Shown here: piece after piece, positions 63,060-64,000 of the stretch
How positions within the stretch are numbered: position 1 is the stretch's first letter
Layout of the letters: each line of letters starts with the position of its first letter
Source of the DNA: Bradyrhizobium sp. LMTR 3
GTDB lineage: Bacteria > Pseudomonadota > Alphaproteobacteria > Rhizobiales > Xanthobacteraceae
Reading direction: 5' to 3'
DNA length: 64,000 nt
Assembly: GCF_001693485.1 (NCBI RefSeq)
Contig: NZ_MAXC01000023.1
Coordinates: forward strand, 1 to 64,000
The notes under the pieces: generated by a model
Databases searched by the model: none
What the model was told of the DNA's origin: nothing
What the model saw: the letters and a program-made list of their open reading frames with translations, nothing else
Translations under genes and position numbers: made by a program

Positions 63060-64000
63060 ATGACAATCTTTCAAATCAGCCGGCGCAAGGCGATTGCCGC
63101 AATCGCGCTGATATTCGCCTGCGGCACGACTGCCTTCGCGCAGGATCGGCGAGGCTTCCATTCGTCCCTCGACCTCTCCGCCGTTCGCTCCATTCCAGCC
63201 GAACACGGCATGGTGGTCGCCCAGGAAAAGATCGCGGCGGAAGTCGGCGCCGATATCCTCCGGCAAGGCGGCAATGCGATTGATGCCGCGGTCGCCACCG
63301 GCTTTGCGCTTGCCGTCACCTATCCGCGCGCCGGAAACATCGGCGGCGGCGGCTTCATGGTGATCCATTCGGCGGAGCGCAATGAAGACGTCACCATCGA
63401 CTATCGCGAGACCGCACCGGCCGCGACCACGCGCGATATCTTTCTGGGACCGGACGGCAAGCCCGATACCGACAAGTCGCGCAATTCCGCGCTTGGTATC
63501 GGCGTGCCCGGCACCGTGGCCGGATTGGCGCTGGCGCTGGAGAAATACGGCTCCGGCCGCTTCACGCTCGCGCAAGTCCTCAAGCCCGCCATCGAGCTCG
63601 CACGGGACGGTTTCGTGATCGCCGACGACACCGCCGACACGCTGCCGGACCTGTATCGCCGGATGGCGCGCTGGCCGAACCCGGCCAAGGCGTTCTCCCG
63701 TGACGACGGCACGGCGCTGCGAGAGGGCGACCGTCTGGCTCAGGCCGATCTCGCGGCAACGCTGTCGGCAATTGCCGAGCAGGGACCGCGCGGATTTTAC
63801 CAGGGGCCGGTCGCCGAACGGCTGGCAAAAGCCGTCCGCGATGCCGGCGGCATCATGACAGCGGACGACCTCAAATCCTATGAGGCGGTGATCCGCAGTC
63901 CCGTGCGCGGCAGTTATCGCGGCTATGAGATCGTCTCGATGCCGCTGCCCTCGTCCGGCGGCACGGTGCTACTGGAAACGCTGAACATCCTCGAAGGGTT
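63060..64000 (+). CDS. ggt: Gamma-glutamyltransferase, N-terminal part (truncated by window end)
   Basis: The first 313 codons of a gamma-glutamyltranspeptidase precursor. A signal peptide (about 1-27, TTAFA) is followed by GMVVAQEKIAAEVGADILRQGGNAIDAAVATGFALAVTYP (about 50-90), NIGGGGFMVIH, the Arg-containing DYRETAPAATTRDIF (substrate carboxylate) and LGIGVPGTVAGLALALEKYG. The autocatalytic Thr and the small subunit lie beyond the window. It would hydrolyse glutathione and other gamma-glutamyl compounds in the periplasm. The frame is open to the end of the sequence, so no stop is seen. Confidence 0.93.
   Translation, partial: MTIFQISRRKAIAAIALIFACGTTAFAQDRRGFHSSLDLSAVRSIPAEHGMVVAQEKIAAEVGADILRQGGNAIDAAVATGFALAVTYPRAGNIGGGGFMVIHSAERNEDVTIDYRETAPAATTRDIFLGPDGKPDTDKSRNSALGIGVPGTVAGLALALEKYGSGRFTLAQVLKPAIELARDGFVIADDTADTLPDLYRRMARWPNPAKAFSRDDGTALREGDRLAQADLAATLSAIAEQGPRGFYQGPVAERLAKAVRDAGGIMTADDLKSYEAVIRSPVRGSYRGYEIVSMPLPSSGGTVLLETLNILEG

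Noticed and set aside
61474..63063. Plus-strand ORF of 529 residues antisense to the MFS gene
   Set aside because: The minus strand gives clear membrane helices. The plus-strand product is charged and low-complexity, and covers the MFS and ggt promoters.

Overview
The window looks like an ordinary, gene-dense stretch of an alphaproteobacterial chromosome of the Bradyrhizobium group. The grounds are high G+C, almost no AT-rich islands, Bradyrhizobium-like protein sequences (IalB, DUF1674/SdhAF4, a hemD-Mic60-hemY cluster, TAXI and DctP TRAP proteins, a heparinase between rsmB and purH), and many intergenic palindromic repeats of the kind littering those genomes. The genus is inferred from family resemblance only. 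About 60 genes are called, including one broken gene, two edge-truncated genes and two tRNAs. I found no rRNA, CRISPR array, prophage, plasmid origin or integrative element. A probable transposase fragment lies at the left edge.

Layout. 1-5 kb: transposase start, small membrane protein, rlmN, IalB-like protein, dienoyl-CoA-reductase-like SDR, quinone oxidoreductase. 5-10.4 kb: a YEQ-repeat membrane protein followed by a TAXI binding protein, a DUF1232 protein, phhB, and a membrane-anchored TAXI-like protein. 10.4-15.5 kb: phoD, a receiver-only regulator divergent from a Crp/Fnr regulator, typA. 15.5-22 kb: a membrane protein with a split alpha/beta-hydrolase, an amine oxidase, then a minus-strand group (hydrolase, broken DUF2269 gene, SDR-DoxX fusion, DCC protein). 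22-30 kb: GNAT, ppa, folD, DUF167, YggT, tRNA-Ala(CGC), enoyl-CoA hydratase, amidotransferase, SDR, TerB-like protein, and a cupredoxin behind a Fur-like operator. 30-36 kb: class III cyclase, P450, Tat-exported hydrolase, MFS exporter. 36.5-41.4 kb: a TRAP transporter-amidase-small membrane protein operon. 41.4-44 kb: two small Cys-rich secreted proteins, a polysaccharide deacetylase, a small secreted protein, tRNA-Thr(CGT). 44-48 kb: hemD-Mic60-hemY. 48-52 kb: tsaD-gpsA-EVE and topoisomerase IB. 52-64 kb: acs, L,D-transpeptidase, nuclease, SdhAF4-like protein, rsmB, heparinase, purH, MFS transporter, and a right-edge-truncated gamma-glutamyltransferase.

How the genes fit together. Most are housekeeping: translation and rRNA/tRNA modification (rlmN, typA, tsaD, rsmB, two tRNAs), one-carbon and purine metabolism (folD, purH, phhB), heme (hemD, hemY), acetate and phospholipid metabolism (acs, gpsA), and envelope. 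The clearest local system is the TRAP-amidase operon, which reads as uptake of a carboxylate or amide compound followed by amide hydrolysis. No convincing new defence or mobile system was found. The most rewarding items are the repeats that coincide with stop codons, the membrane-split hydrolase, the TRAP-amidase operon, the orphan TAXI proteins, the Fur-like site before the cupredoxin, and the decayed DUF2269 gene.
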